Below, in pieces: positions 44,013-53,663 of a DNA stretch of 64,000 bases. The notes under the pieces were generated by a model, which was given only the letters and a program-made list of their open reading frames with translations, was not told where the DNA came from and searched no databases. Numbering within the stretch: position 1 is the stretch's first letter; each line of letters opens with the position of its first letter. Origin of the DNA: Phialophora verrucosa (taxonomy: Eukaryota; Ascomycota; Eurotiomycetes; Chaetothyriales; Herpotrichiellaceae); contig MSED01000001.1 of the NCBI GenBank assembly GCA_002099365.1, forward strand, positions 1,116,001 to 1,180,000, written 5' to 3'. Position numbers and translations under genes: made by a program.

Positions 44013-44857
44013 GTTGAGGACCCAATGATTCAGGTGTGTTTCGCGTCAAGGCGTGGGGAATTTTGGGCGGCAAGAAAGCGGGTGAGAGAGCAAGTTAGAG
44101 GATAAGTAGGTGTGGACCCCTGGAGTTCTGACAGATGACTTACTTATACCCCCGCAACCCCAGGCTTTGCGCTCGTCTGGAGTGGACGCCAGATGGAAAT
44201 AGTAGCCGAGTGAAAACCTTGATTCAACCCAATCGTCGATGCGAAGTTGAGAACTACCTAGTTGTGAGAGGTGACTGGGAACCTCCTATACCTGACATCT
44301 TGGCAATCCCACGATTGTTCGATCCGACAACTTACTGAAGTCGAGATAATAGATGGACACATGGTCCGTCGACTACACAGCGAGGGTTCTGGCCTTGACA
44401 TAAACGTCAATGTTGGCCCATTTACCTAGACTATTCATGGTTGCAATGCCACGAGGACAGTTCTCAACAGTGCTAAATCTGAAGCTTTCAAGGTATACGG
44501 CATATTCACAAGGGCTAATCTCAGGATCCCAAAGGGTAGCTAGATTTACATCTCGATACGGCTCCCCTTTGTGTCCTGAGCGCCAAAGAAAGTCTCATGG
44601 TGATTTTACTATCTACAAAGTGCTGACTTGAGACTATCTCCAGAAAGCAAGCCAATTAGGATGCTTGTAGCAAAACGACTGCCCCCGATTATCCCCTCCA
44701 GTACACCGTTCAGAAACACTCTTTTCCTCCTTTGAGTCAGTGAGACTTTTCTCTCTCTCAGGCTTCTGATTTCCATGGCTATTCAGTTGAATCCCTGAAA
44801 TTCTGGCTCATCCTTGCTCCGGACGTTGGCGCAAGCTAAGTCCTCCTGGGCCATGTT
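44013..44857. other. intergenic region
   Basis: 845 bp between the bZIP start codon and the 3' end of the isomerase-like gene. The small plus-strand frames (44135-44338 and 44410-44631) have no recognisable features. It contains the bZIP promoter and the isomerase 3' end. Confidence 0.6.
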
Positions 44858-45385
44858 TCAGCGGCTTTTGTAGAGTGCGGATTTGGTGTGGGATGGTCGG
44901 TACAGCGCATGGTAGCCGAGGACTGCAAAGGCGCCCATTGCCAGAACACCGAAAAGGTAGGCTGGGCCAAGTGCCAGAATGCTGAAAATATTAGACGGGC
45001 CCAATCGGCTGGTTCCAAAAGCGAGTCCGCGGTTTGGCGAGAGGTTCCCAAAGAAATAGAACCCGACGTTGGACCAACCATCCATCATGACAATCCACCC
45101 CAGTTTCGCTGCGAGGTCATCTGGAAGTTCGAGGTGTGGAATGGCAAGGCCAGTACCCATGACCATGAGAGCGTTTGCAACCGGGCCTGTGTGGCACCTG
45201 ACCCAACCAGGCTCGCTGCCAGGCAGAGCGAATTTGACAATGAAGCCTGGGATGATCTCGAAACCGCCAATGATAAAACACCACAGTCCTAAGCCTCCAA
45301 CCAGGCTTGACAACAGCATCCAGGCACCATGGCCTAACATGGACCGTCTGAGGGTGTCTTGGGCTTGGGAAATCTCCATGGGCAT
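44858..45385 (-). CDS. styrene oxide isomerase (StyC)-like integral membrane protein
   Basis: A single exon of 175 residues with four hydrophobic helices (about 20-42, 65-84, 93-112 and 131-160). The resemblance to bacterial styrene oxide isomerase StyC is extensive: GLW, GGFEIIPG at 40-47, a GWxRxHxGP block at 60-67, a DGWxNVGFY block at 102-110, NxSPNRGL at 114-121, and PAYLFGVLAMGA at 141-152. In the bacterial enzyme, as I recall, a His of the second block and a Tyr of the third bind or face heme b, with an Asn and an Asp nearby; the equivalents here are H65, Y110, N71 and D102, at the same spacings. StyC turns styrene oxide into phenylacetaldehyde without added cofactor. The frame runs 94 codons further upstream, but the ATG at 45385 matches the bacterial N-terminus. 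It is divergent from a Baeyer-Villiger monooxygenase. Activity on styrene oxide is inferred. Confidence 0.85.
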   Translation of the reverse strand: MPMEISQAQDTLRRSMLGHGAWMLLSSLVGGLGLWCFIIGGFEIIPGFIVKFALPGSEPGWVRCHTGPVANALMVMGTGLAIPHLELPDDLAAKLGWIVMMDGWSNVGFYFFGNLSPNRGLAFGTSRLGPSNIFSILALGPAYLFGVLAMGAFAVLGYHALYRPSHTKSALYKSR

Positions 45386-46126
45386 GAGTGAAAATGCTGG
45401 CCGGGTAAAATTTTGCAACGAGGGCTGCGAGGGTTCTGGCGGAAAGTTGAGAAGAGAGTGAGCTTCTCGAAAACATTTCTCTAACTCAACCTGCACGAAT
45501 AAATAACCAAAATAATCAACATCAGCTGCTTTGCGATTGGCAAACATCGTTTGAGTCTTTGGAACATTTCCGCAATGCGGAACAAGGATCGAAGGTACTT
45601 TGGCCAGTATATTCCCCGTATTCTCTCCTCCATGGCTTCGATGGATCGGCGACACTAACCTCCACACCCCGCAAGTGAAGCTGTAGTAATCGTTCTGTTA
45701 CTAAAGCGGGGCTGAGTGCCATTTTAGGCGATTCCTGGTTCTATTGGTTCGTTTTTGCAAGGCAAAGAGGCTAAAATCTTGGTGTCGCCCTAAACGGTGT
45801 TGTTTGTGGTATGCTTCCATCTGTACGTCGAAACAAGAGCGACCACATTGGAGTCAACTACATCGATATATCCAACTGTATTGTGATTTTCAGCGGAGGC
45901 AACGGTATTAATTCCTTGATTCCGCAGATTGTAGCCTCCTGGGAGACGCTGTGGTGCGGAATGGCATCCATGAGCCATGAAACATTGATTCTCATCTATG
46001 CTTCTGAAGGAGGAGGTCCTCGAGGGTGTCCAAGTCCTCTGATCGTGATAGAGGTATAAGTCGACTCTCCAGGGCCTCATAAAGGAAGAAGGTCTCAATC
46101 GTATCCATCATTCGAACCACAAAACT
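45386..46126. promoter_or_regulatory. shared divergent upstream region of isomerase-like and BVMO genes
   Basis: 741 bp separate the two divergent start codons, so both promoters lie here and joint control is possible. TTACTAA, the classic Yap-family bZIP site, lies at 45698-45704. TATA-like words (TATAAG at 46055, CATAAAGG near 46078) precede the monooxygenase start. Open frames in this stretch are not supported as genes. Confidence 0.5.
45698..45704 (+). promoter_or_regulatory. TTACTAA, candidate Yap-type bZIP site
   Basis: An exact match to the yeast Yap response element, about 310 bp upstream of the isomerase-like start codon and 420 bp from the BVMO start. A Yap-like bZIP gene is the next gene on the isomerase side. 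A given 7-mer is expected several times by chance in 64 kb, so this is only suggestive. Confidence 0.35.
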
Positions 46127-48174
46127 ATGGTTTCAAGCACTGTAGCCCAAGAGGCTCCCGTCGTTAACGGCATGAACGGTACGAACGGTGCGAACGGCAC
46201 CCCGTCGCAAACCCTTCCCACTCCCCTTGAATGGGTTCATAATCAGTATGGCAAGACCGGTGACTCCATGTTGCGTCCGGCAAACTGGACTGCCGTCTAT
46301 GAAGAACCGCTCTATACGCCTCGTAAAGTCCGCGTCATCACTATTGGAGCTGGGTTTTCAGGTCTGATGGTCGCTCACAAGGTAAACTCTGATGACCCTC
46401 ACTGCTATATATTGGTACATCAGGCACTGATAAACACAACAAAATATAGATCCAACATGACTACAAGATGGAAGATTACTGCGAGCATGTCATCTACGAG
46501 AAGAATCCCGAAGTGGGCGGAACATGGTATGAGAACCAATATCCAGGGGTTGCGTGTGATGTACCCGCACACATCTACGCTTTTACATGGGCACCAAACC
46601 CAAGTGAGTCTTCATGACCAACTGTCATATTCAGGCTGACATTGCTGTTAATTCTAGCCTGGTCTCAATACTACGCAAAGGGTCCCGAGATCCGTCAATA
46701 CATACAAAAGGTGGCCAAAGAATACAACCTGGACAAGAACATTGTGTTCAATGCCAAAGTGCTGAATGCAATCTGGATTGAAGAGGAGGGAAAGTGGGAG
46801 GTTGAAATCAACGTGAACGGCCATATCAAACGCGACAAAGCTGACGTCGTTATCAATGCCAGTGGGATTCTAAAGTAAGCAGACAGTGATACATGGCAAC
46901 ATTCTCGCTACGGCTAACAAATGTGGCAAGTGACTGGCAGTGGCCAGATATCCCCGGGTTGGAACAGTTCAAGGGCCACCTGTGCCATTCAGCGGCTTGG
47001 GACCACAATTACGACTTTAAGGACAAGACCGTGGCCGTCATTGGGAATGGTTCCTCGGCCATTCAGATTGTGCCCAGCATACAGCCAGATGTCAAACACA
47101 TGACGACCTTCATCCGCTCGTCCACGTGGATTAGCCCCAATTTTGCGGCCGAGCATACCAAGGATGGCGGGAATTTCAAGTACTCGGCTGAAGAATTGCA
47201 CGAGCTCGAAGACCCAGACAAGCTTTTGGCATATCGCAAGAAGATCGAGCACGGCTTCAACAAGCTCTACCGCGGCCTGCAGTACGGAACTCCGGAACAC
47301 GAATTCTTCCAGGGTCAATCCCGACAAATCATGCTCGACAGATTGAACGGTAACCGAGAAATGCAAGACGCACTCATCCCATCGTGGGCGTTTGGATGTC
47401 GTCGTCTGAGTCCCGGCGAGGGCTACCTCGAGGCGTTGCAAAAGCCCAACGTGAAGGCCATCTTCGATGCAGCCACTAAAGTCACCGCTGATGGCGTTGT
47501 TGACTCAAACGGAGTCGAACACAAAGTCGACGCCATCATCTGCGCCACCGGATTCAACACCTCTTGGGTCAAAAGCTGGCCGATCAAAGGTAGGGACGGA
47601 GCCTTGCTGAGCGAACAATGGGGGGTTGACCCGCAATCGTACTTGAGCGTGTGTGCCAAAAACTTCCCAAATCTCTTCTTCGTCTTGGGTCCCAACTCCC
47701 GTAAGGTTGCATTCCTTCGGTTCGGTGCGATGCTCATGCTCACGATTTACAGCGGTCGGTAATGGCAGTTTGATACCACAAATGGAGTGGGCGGGCATGT
47801 ACGCGGTCAACTGGGTGCGCAAAATGGCTCACGAACAGATCCACAGCGTGGATCCCAAGCAAGAGGCCATTGACGATTTCAACGTCTACACGCAGGAGTT
47901 TCTCAAACGCACCGTCTACACCAGTCACTGCCGCTCGTGGTACAAGAACAACAAGGTTGACGGGCCCGTCACCGCCATGTGGCCCGGATCCCCCATGCAT
48001 TTCAAGGAGATGATGAGTGTCCAGCGCGGGGAAGATTTCGAGATCAAGTATTGTTCGCCCAATCGGTTCCGATTCTTTGGAAATGGAACCACCGAGAGAG
48101 ATGCAAAGGATATGGATCTGAGCTATTATCTGAGAAAGGACGGCTGGAACCGGGAGCAGACGGAATTCACATGA
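46127..48174 (+). CDS. FAD-dependent Baeyer-Villiger monooxygenase
   Basis: Five exons (46127-46381, 46450-46603, 46658-46874, 46931-47700, 47753-48174) with four introns of 68, 54, 56 and 52 nt give 605 residues in one consistent frame. The FAD-binding GAGFSG is at 74-79, followed by GGTWYENQYPGVACD. The diagnostic BVMO fingerprint FKGHLCHSAAW is at 222-232, and the NADPH-binding GNGSSA follows. The end of intron 3 was chosen so that ILNDWQWPDIPGL reads through. The N-terminus has a short Asn-Gly-rich repeat. BVMOs insert oxygen next to a carbonyl using NADPH and O2, converting ketones to esters and sometimes oxidising aldehydes. The substrate is unknown. Head-to-head with the styrene oxide isomerase-like gene, it may act on a carbonyl product, but this is inference. 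Confidence 0.93.
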
Positions 48175-48557
48175 GCCACGCTTATATCTCTCGTGACGGC
48201 TGTGGGATACTTGATCTTGGTGGAAAGTCAACTTAACTCGCCGCACGATAACTCGATAGACGTCTTTTGACGTCGCTGGGATCGTGGTTGGCGGGATCTG
48301 CCGTTTGGTACTTAACGTAGGCATGTCGGCTACCGGAGGGGACTAAACTAAGCCTATGTGGTATAAGGGGAAAAGATTGCCTACAGGGCGTGTACTCCGT
48401 ACAGTTCCGTAATCAGCCCGTCGCTGCGTCCCCTCATGCGGAGGCGACAACCGTGATGATGCACGAGCGCATTTCTAACCCAAAAATTTATAGTCGGCAT
48501 CCCTCGACTGCCCATGTTCGTTCCCGCTCTCACGGTCACTTTGCCCACCGTGTTGCT
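48175..48557. other. BVMO 3' end and BCD1 promoter
   Basis: 383 bp between two plus-strand genes. No separate gene or clear motif; several short frames cross into BCD1 in wrong frames. Confidence 0.6.
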
Positions 48558-49743
48558 ATGCCGGAGGAGGGCAGCGAGGTCTTACTGACGGACCTCTGCG
48601 CTATTTGGTGCGCTTTAAATACCTTCCCTTGTCACGCAAGTAAGCAGCTAACCTCGTTGCAGCCACATCAATCCGATCAAGTACACCTGCCCGCGATGTG
48701 GCATACACACCTGCTCTCTACCCTGTGTCAAACGACACAAATCTTGGGCTCAGTGCTCGGGCGTTCGAGATCCTGCGGCATATCGCAAGCGCGCTGATCT
48801 AGCCACGCCAGCCTCGATTGATCAGGATTTCAACTTTATCACCTCCGTCGAGAGATCATTACAGCGAGCGGACGCACTCGGCTCAATTAAAAGCATCGGC
48901 CTGGCCCCAAGCGGCCTGAGACGCGATCGCAAGAACAAATTCGACACCGCCATCGAGGAGAGAGGCATACGCCTGATCAAGGCACCCGAAGGTCTGGCCA
49001 GGAACAAGCAGAACAAGTCCCATTGGGCCGGTCAATCAAAGGGCGTCGCATGGACGACCGAATGGGTACACTACGATGGCCGCAAAAGGAATACGATTGT
49101 GTTCGAGTCAAGCACCGTCGCGGAAGCTTTTCAGAATGTATTCGCGCGGAAGTCTATACACAACCAGAAACGCAAGCGAGGCGACTCTGAAACGGGCTTT
49201 GCGCCAGTTGCAGGACGAGATGCTCCATCCGTCCAAGCAAACAGAGACAGCGAAAGCAGGCAGAAGACGGTAGAGAAGGCACGAAACATCCCACTGGATA
49301 TGCATTTTGGCCCATCTGACCCTGCCCCGTCCCAGTCCGGGGCCACGGTCGAAGTTACGTCTGATGACGACCCAACCCACGTGCGGCAACAAGTTACAGC
49401 ACAGCCACCGGAGGACATCCACTATTACCTCTTCAAACCTCATACAACCTCGAAAGTAAAATGCTTGATCCCAGTTGCCGCAGACTCGAAACTGGTTGAT
49501 GTCCTGCGCAATCGCACCCTGCTTGAGTTTCCAACTTTGTACATTCGGCGGGAGGCGCCGGAGGCATTGCCAGAGCCGTTTGTGACAGAGGAAAAGTACA
49601 ATCAATTGTACGGACTGGACGTCTCTGCAAATTTGTCAAAATATACACCGAATGATGAAATGGAAGAAGGCGAGGTCGCCGACCTACACGGCATTGACGA
49701 GCAGAAGGTCTTGGAAGTACTTCAGAAAGATCTCAATGGCTGA
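48558..49743 (+). CDS. BCD1: BCD1, box C/D snoRNP assembly factor with HIT zinc finger
   Basis: Two exons, a 50-nt first exon (48558-48607) and 48663-49743, with a 55-nt intron, give 376 residues. The intron interrupts a cysteine codon (TG|C). After splicing all eight zinc ligands of the zf-HIT are present: C14, C17, C26, C29, C34, C38, H42 and C48. The central part (LAPSGLRRDRKNKFDTAIEE, then GVAWTTEWVHYDG) and the block with HYYLFKPHTTSKVKCLIPV near the C-terminus are typical of Bcd1/ZNHIT6. Bcd1 is needed for box C/D snoRNA accumulation and thus for rRNA modification. The short first exon is easily missed by automatic annotation. Its stop codon is only 28 bp from that of the next gene. Confidence 0.92.
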
Positions 49744-49771
49744 GTTGTCGACAGGGAGTCTATAACCTTCT

Positions 49772-50784
49772 TCAGGCCAGCTTGCCTGGTACGAACGGAT
49801 GTCCAGCACTCAGTCCGCCACAAACTGCCCAGGCTTGCCCATTGACGTAGCTAGCCTCGTCACTTCCCAAAAACAAGGCGACTCGGGCGACCTCGTCGGG
49901 TACAGCACCTCTTTGAAGCGGATTCAACTGGCCGATCTTTCGCTCCGTCCCTCGAGTTCGCGCTTGATCATACATAGGCTTGGTCATGCCGGTCTCGATC
50001 ACACCGGGACAGATTGCATTGACCCTAATCCCCGTGCCACTCAGTTGGTATGACATGGTCTGGGCTAATGACACCACAGCAGCCTTGCTGGCCGAGTAAT
50101 CCGTGCCTCCTGCATTTGATCTGAGACCAGCCACCGAAGCCGTACCAATGATGCTTCCGCCAGGATATTTCTTCTCAGGGCTTGTCTTCTGCATGGCAAT
50201 GGCCGCATACTTGAAGCACAAAAATACGCCCAGGGCGTTGACCCGCATTGTGTTCATGAATGCTTGACTCGAGATGTGCTCAAAGGTATTGGGCACGCCG
50301 GTAATTCCTGCGTTGGCGAACATGATGTCCAATCTGCCGTATTTCTCCAGCGCCTGATCCACCACTGCCTTGACTTGGGTCTCCTCGCCCACATCAACCT
50401 TGACGGGATGGATCGCGACTTCGGGGTATAGCTGGGCCAATTCCCGCTTGTGCATTTCCAGGTACTTGTCATCGTAATCGCATATGTAAACGGCCTTGGC
50501 ACCATTCTGGGCGTATTGATGCGCAGTCGCTCGACCGATGCCGATTGGGGAATTGCATCCTGTAACGGAGTGTCAGAGTGGCCATTGCCACCATCGAATA
50601 CATATGTGCTCCTGCTGCTCCACGTACCTGTCACTATGGCGACTTTCCCCTTCACTCTCAGCCCCGTCGAGCTGTCCGCAACATGTCTCACGCGCGGTAT
50701 TTCTTCAAATGTACCCTCCGAGGGAATGCCTTCGGCGAGCTGCTTCGAGAGCGCTGCTAGCCGTCGTTTCGGGACAGCCGTCAT
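49772..50784 (-). CDS. short-chain dehydrogenase/reductase (SDR)
   Basis: Two exons, 50784-50628 and 50559-49772, with a 68-nt intron, give 314 residues. The nucleotide-binding motif is VTGCNSPIGIG from about 51; the intron splits Gly53. The NAG motif (FANAG) is at 133-137. The catalytic set is S194, Y207 and K211 (DYSASK). About 45 extra N-terminal residues precede the Rossmann fold. The family is the classical FabG-like type, which oxidises alcohols or reduces ketones with NAD(P); the substrate cannot be told. It is one gene away from the monooxygenase and isomerase-like pair, with BCD1 between, so membership in a joint pathway is possible but unproven. Confidence 0.9.
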
Positions 50785-51911
50785 CTTCGTGCTCGTACGT
50801 GATCGGGAGGTTGTGGGTGGGATCTCAGCTCAAAGCGGTGGTCCCGCCAACTGCGTCTCTCTCGTATGGGACTGTACTGCTTGCTCGACAGAATTAACTG
50901 CTCGAGAATTCGAGAGACACCGTGAGAAGATGTGATACCCAGATATGATAGAGTAAAAGTGGGTGAGCACAAAGAGAAGTGCGCCGTTGCAGGCCTTGCG
51001 CCTCAGCTAGAAAGAGCTGCAGGGAGTGTAGAAGTGTGTGTGGATGTATGCCTTTCTGCCCTCCTTGTCTAGGTCGACCACAATCGCAATCTTACACGAG
51101 CGGTGGCCGGTACTTGATATACATAAGCAGCCCACAGCAACTCAGGTGACACCCAATTGGTTTTGGACTGTGCCCGGTACCGAGAAGACTGCAGGCAGAG
51201 AATTAAGGACCTTTCTTGCCGGGCGGGCGCAGGTAAGAAACGAAGTGGATGGGTGAGAAAGAGCCGAGGCTAGACATCCATTTCGAGCATAATCCGGGGT
51301 ACGTTGGACGCGGCAATCAAGCGGTTAACTAGTCACAGTAATCACTGTCGGTCTTTGCAACTCGTACTCTGTCTCCGGCGGAAGATTGTTCAGAATTCGT
51401 TCTACTACATACACAGTAGATGATTCCGATGGAGACTCCAGGCTGTCGACTGTCCTGTACCTGACCTATCAATCCAATATGATTCTTTGAGGCTTACTCC
51501 TTAGGGGAGTTTCGGTTCCGTCGTGTGATTCGTGGAGAAATAGCATTTCAAGTCTGTTACTGGCTTCTCCTAGCAAGATCACCCCTTGACTCATTCTCTG
51601 TGAACATTCATGGGACCCCTCCTCTAATTTCTAGATTGTCTCAGAACAAGTAATGATCAAGCTGGATTTACTCCGGAGAGAACTGTGTACGTGAATACCT
51701 GGGTGCTACTCACCAGCATGCACTCAGTACTCAGCGAGTACTCCACCGTAGTTAATGCTTATGTCAGTACGAGGTAATTGGAGACAAAAAATAATTTTGA
51801 ACTTCACAGTGCGGAGGAGGGCAGTTTGGCAGTCTCTTTTGCTATTTCCGGTGTGCGCTCAAGCAGACAAGAAGTTGATTGAACACCTGATCTTGTGCTT
51901 AACTAGCAAAC
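50785..51911. other. divergent promoter region, SDR / RRB1
   Basis: 1.13 kb between divergent start codons. The last 15 bases before the RRB1 ATG contain CTTAACTAG, which looks like a branch point plus acceptor, so a 5'-UTR intron is possible. No gene is supported. Confidence 0.55.
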
Positions 51912-53447
51912 ATGTCGAAACGAACTGCCGAAGACGAAGAAACCCTAGAGTCCCTCAAAGCGGGGCAAAGACCTGACGCAGGTGCCAACGGTGAAGCGAC
52001 CCTCGACTTTGAGGACGAGTTCGAAGATGAATATGAGTCCGAGGACGAGATCATGGAGGCCGGGGTCGATGGGCGACCGGACGCCGAAAGAGAAGCCGAA
52101 CAAGGACAGGACGCAATGGACATCGACTCAAATAACCAGACCTTCATTCCTGGACGATCGATATTGCAGCCGGGCATGTCACTCACACCCGATCCTTCTA
52201 CGTACGAGATGCTGCATCTGATGTCTACGACCTGGCCTTGCCTATCCTTCGACTTCGTACGAGACAACCTGGGCGACAACAGAAAACACTATCCGAGGGC
52301 GCTGTATGCAGTTGCGGGCACTCAGGCCGAGTCATCGCGTGCGAAAGAGAACGAGCTGTACGTTTTGCGGTTGAGCAGTCTGTCAAAAATGGATCGCGGA
52401 AATCAAACAGATTCGGAGAGTGACAGCGACGATGATGAGGAGGATGGAGGCTCGTCGGATCCGGTACTAGAGTCAAGGTCGATACCACTCCCAAGTACGA
52501 CGAACCGGATCCGAGCATTCCAGCCTACCTCTGCTGCTTCAGACCCCACGCAGATATCCCAGACACTGACTGCCACATGGCTGGAAAACGGCCAAGTTCT
52601 CATCCACGATGTCAGCCCCTACCTGCATGCGCTCTCGACACCCGGCTCCACTCTCCCTCCTAACGCCTCCAAACCCCTCAGCACCCTTAGAATGCACAAG
52701 GCAGAAGGCTACGCCTTGGACTGGGCTCCCGCTTCTTCTCATCCCAACGGCCGGCTCCTTACAGGCGACAATGCCGGCCACATATTCAGCACACAGCGAA
52801 CAGAAGGGGGTGGTTGGGTTACCGACACGAGACCATTCCTTGGTCACGCCGATGCGGTGGAAGAACTCCAATGGTCACCAAACGAAAAATTTGTGTTTGC
52901 GTCTGCAAGTTCAGACGGCACAGTCAAAGTCTGGGACGCTCGAAGTAAGAGTCGAAAACCAATGATAGACGTCAAGATCAGTGATACCGATGTCAATGTC
53001 ATGTCTTGGTCGACTCAGACGTTCCATTTGCTCGCAACCGGTGCTGATGACGGTGAATGGGCGGTGTGGGATCTACGACAATGGAAGCCCCAGTCCGGAG
53101 CAGCTCCTGGTGCGCAACTCAAACCGAGCCCGGTTGCGGACTTCCATTTTCACAAGAAGCCTATCACTTCGATAGAGTGGCATCCCAGTGACGACAGCGT
53201 GGTGGCAGTCGCGTGTGCAGATAATACTGCTACACTCTGGGATCTAGCAGTCGAGCTGGACGATGAAGAATACGGCAAAGAAGCAGGTCTAGGATTAGGT
53301 GAAGGCGCTGAAAAGGTGCCTCCTCAGCTATTGTTCATCCACCATGTTGAAGATGGCAAGGAGTTGCACTGGCATCCGCAAATGCCTGGGACAGTCATGG
53401 TCACTGGTGGGAGTGGACTGGGTGTCTTCAAGACTATCAGCGTCTAA
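51912..53447 (+). CDS. RRB1: RRB1/GRWD1-like WD40 ribosome assembly protein
   Basis: A single exon of 511 residues. An acidic N-terminus (LDFEDEFEDEYESEDEIMEAG) precedes the histone-binding-type helix region (TYEMLHLMSTTWPCLSFDFVRD). WD40 blades follow, including LGHADAVEELQWSPNEKFVFA with SSDGTVKVWDAR, ATGADDGEWAVWDLRQW and SIEWHPSDDSVVAVACADNTATLWDL. This is the pattern of Rrb1/GRWD1, the nuclear chaperone of ribosomal protein uL3 (Rpl3) in 60S assembly. The length fits the family (yeast 511 residues). Together with BCD1, 2.2 kb away, it makes two ribosome-biogenesis genes flanking an SDR. Confidence 0.95.
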   Translation: MSKRTAEDEETLESLKAGQRPDAGANGEATLDFEDEFEDEYESEDEIMEAGVDGRPDAEREAEQGQDAMDIDSNNQTFIPGRSILQPGMSLTPDPSTYEMLHLMSTTWPCLSFDFVRDNLGDNRKHYPRALYAVAGTQAESSRAKENELYVLRLSSLSKMDRGNQTDSESDSDDDEEDGGSSDPVLESRSIPLPSTTNRIRAFQPTSAASDPTQISQTLTATWLENGQVLIHDVSPYLHALSTPGSTLPPNASKPLSTLRMHKAEGYALDWAPASSHPNGRLLTGDNAGHIFSTQRTEGGGWVTDTRPFLGHADAVEELQWSPNEKFVFASASSDGTVKVWDARSKSRKPMIDVKISDTDVNVMSWSTQTFHLLATGADDGEWAVWDLRQWKPQSGAAPGAQLKPSPVADFHFHKKPITSIEWHPSDDSVVAVACADNTATLWDLAVELDDEEYGKEAGLGLGEGAEKVPPQLLFIHHVEDGKELHWHPQMPGTVMVTGGSGLGVFKTISV

Positions 53448-53663
53448 GCGAAGAAGAGTGACGAGCCGCAGCAGTGAAGCACATCGAGGCACATTGAAGA
53501 TATGTAGACCGATCGATGACCGTTACGAGAGCATGCTGCTGCTTCACTTTGGATGAACGGAGAATGTCACCTCACTGTCGACCTCACCATGCTGGACTTC
53601 AAATACGACTCCCGGTCGACCAAGCTTTCCATCACTGTATGAAGGATCTCATCGACCTAAAGG

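Noticed and set aside
45386..45667. 94-codon upstream extension of the isomerase-like frame
   Set aside because: The extension has no domain, and the ATG at 45385 gives the length and N-terminus expected for StyC.
45790..46098. Open frames on both strands in the isomerase/BVMO promoter
   Set aside because: Located just upstream of the BVMO start with no homology; better read as a promoter region.
52238..52965. Additional plus- and minus-strand frames within RRB1
   Set aside because: They are shadows of the WD40 gene in other frames.
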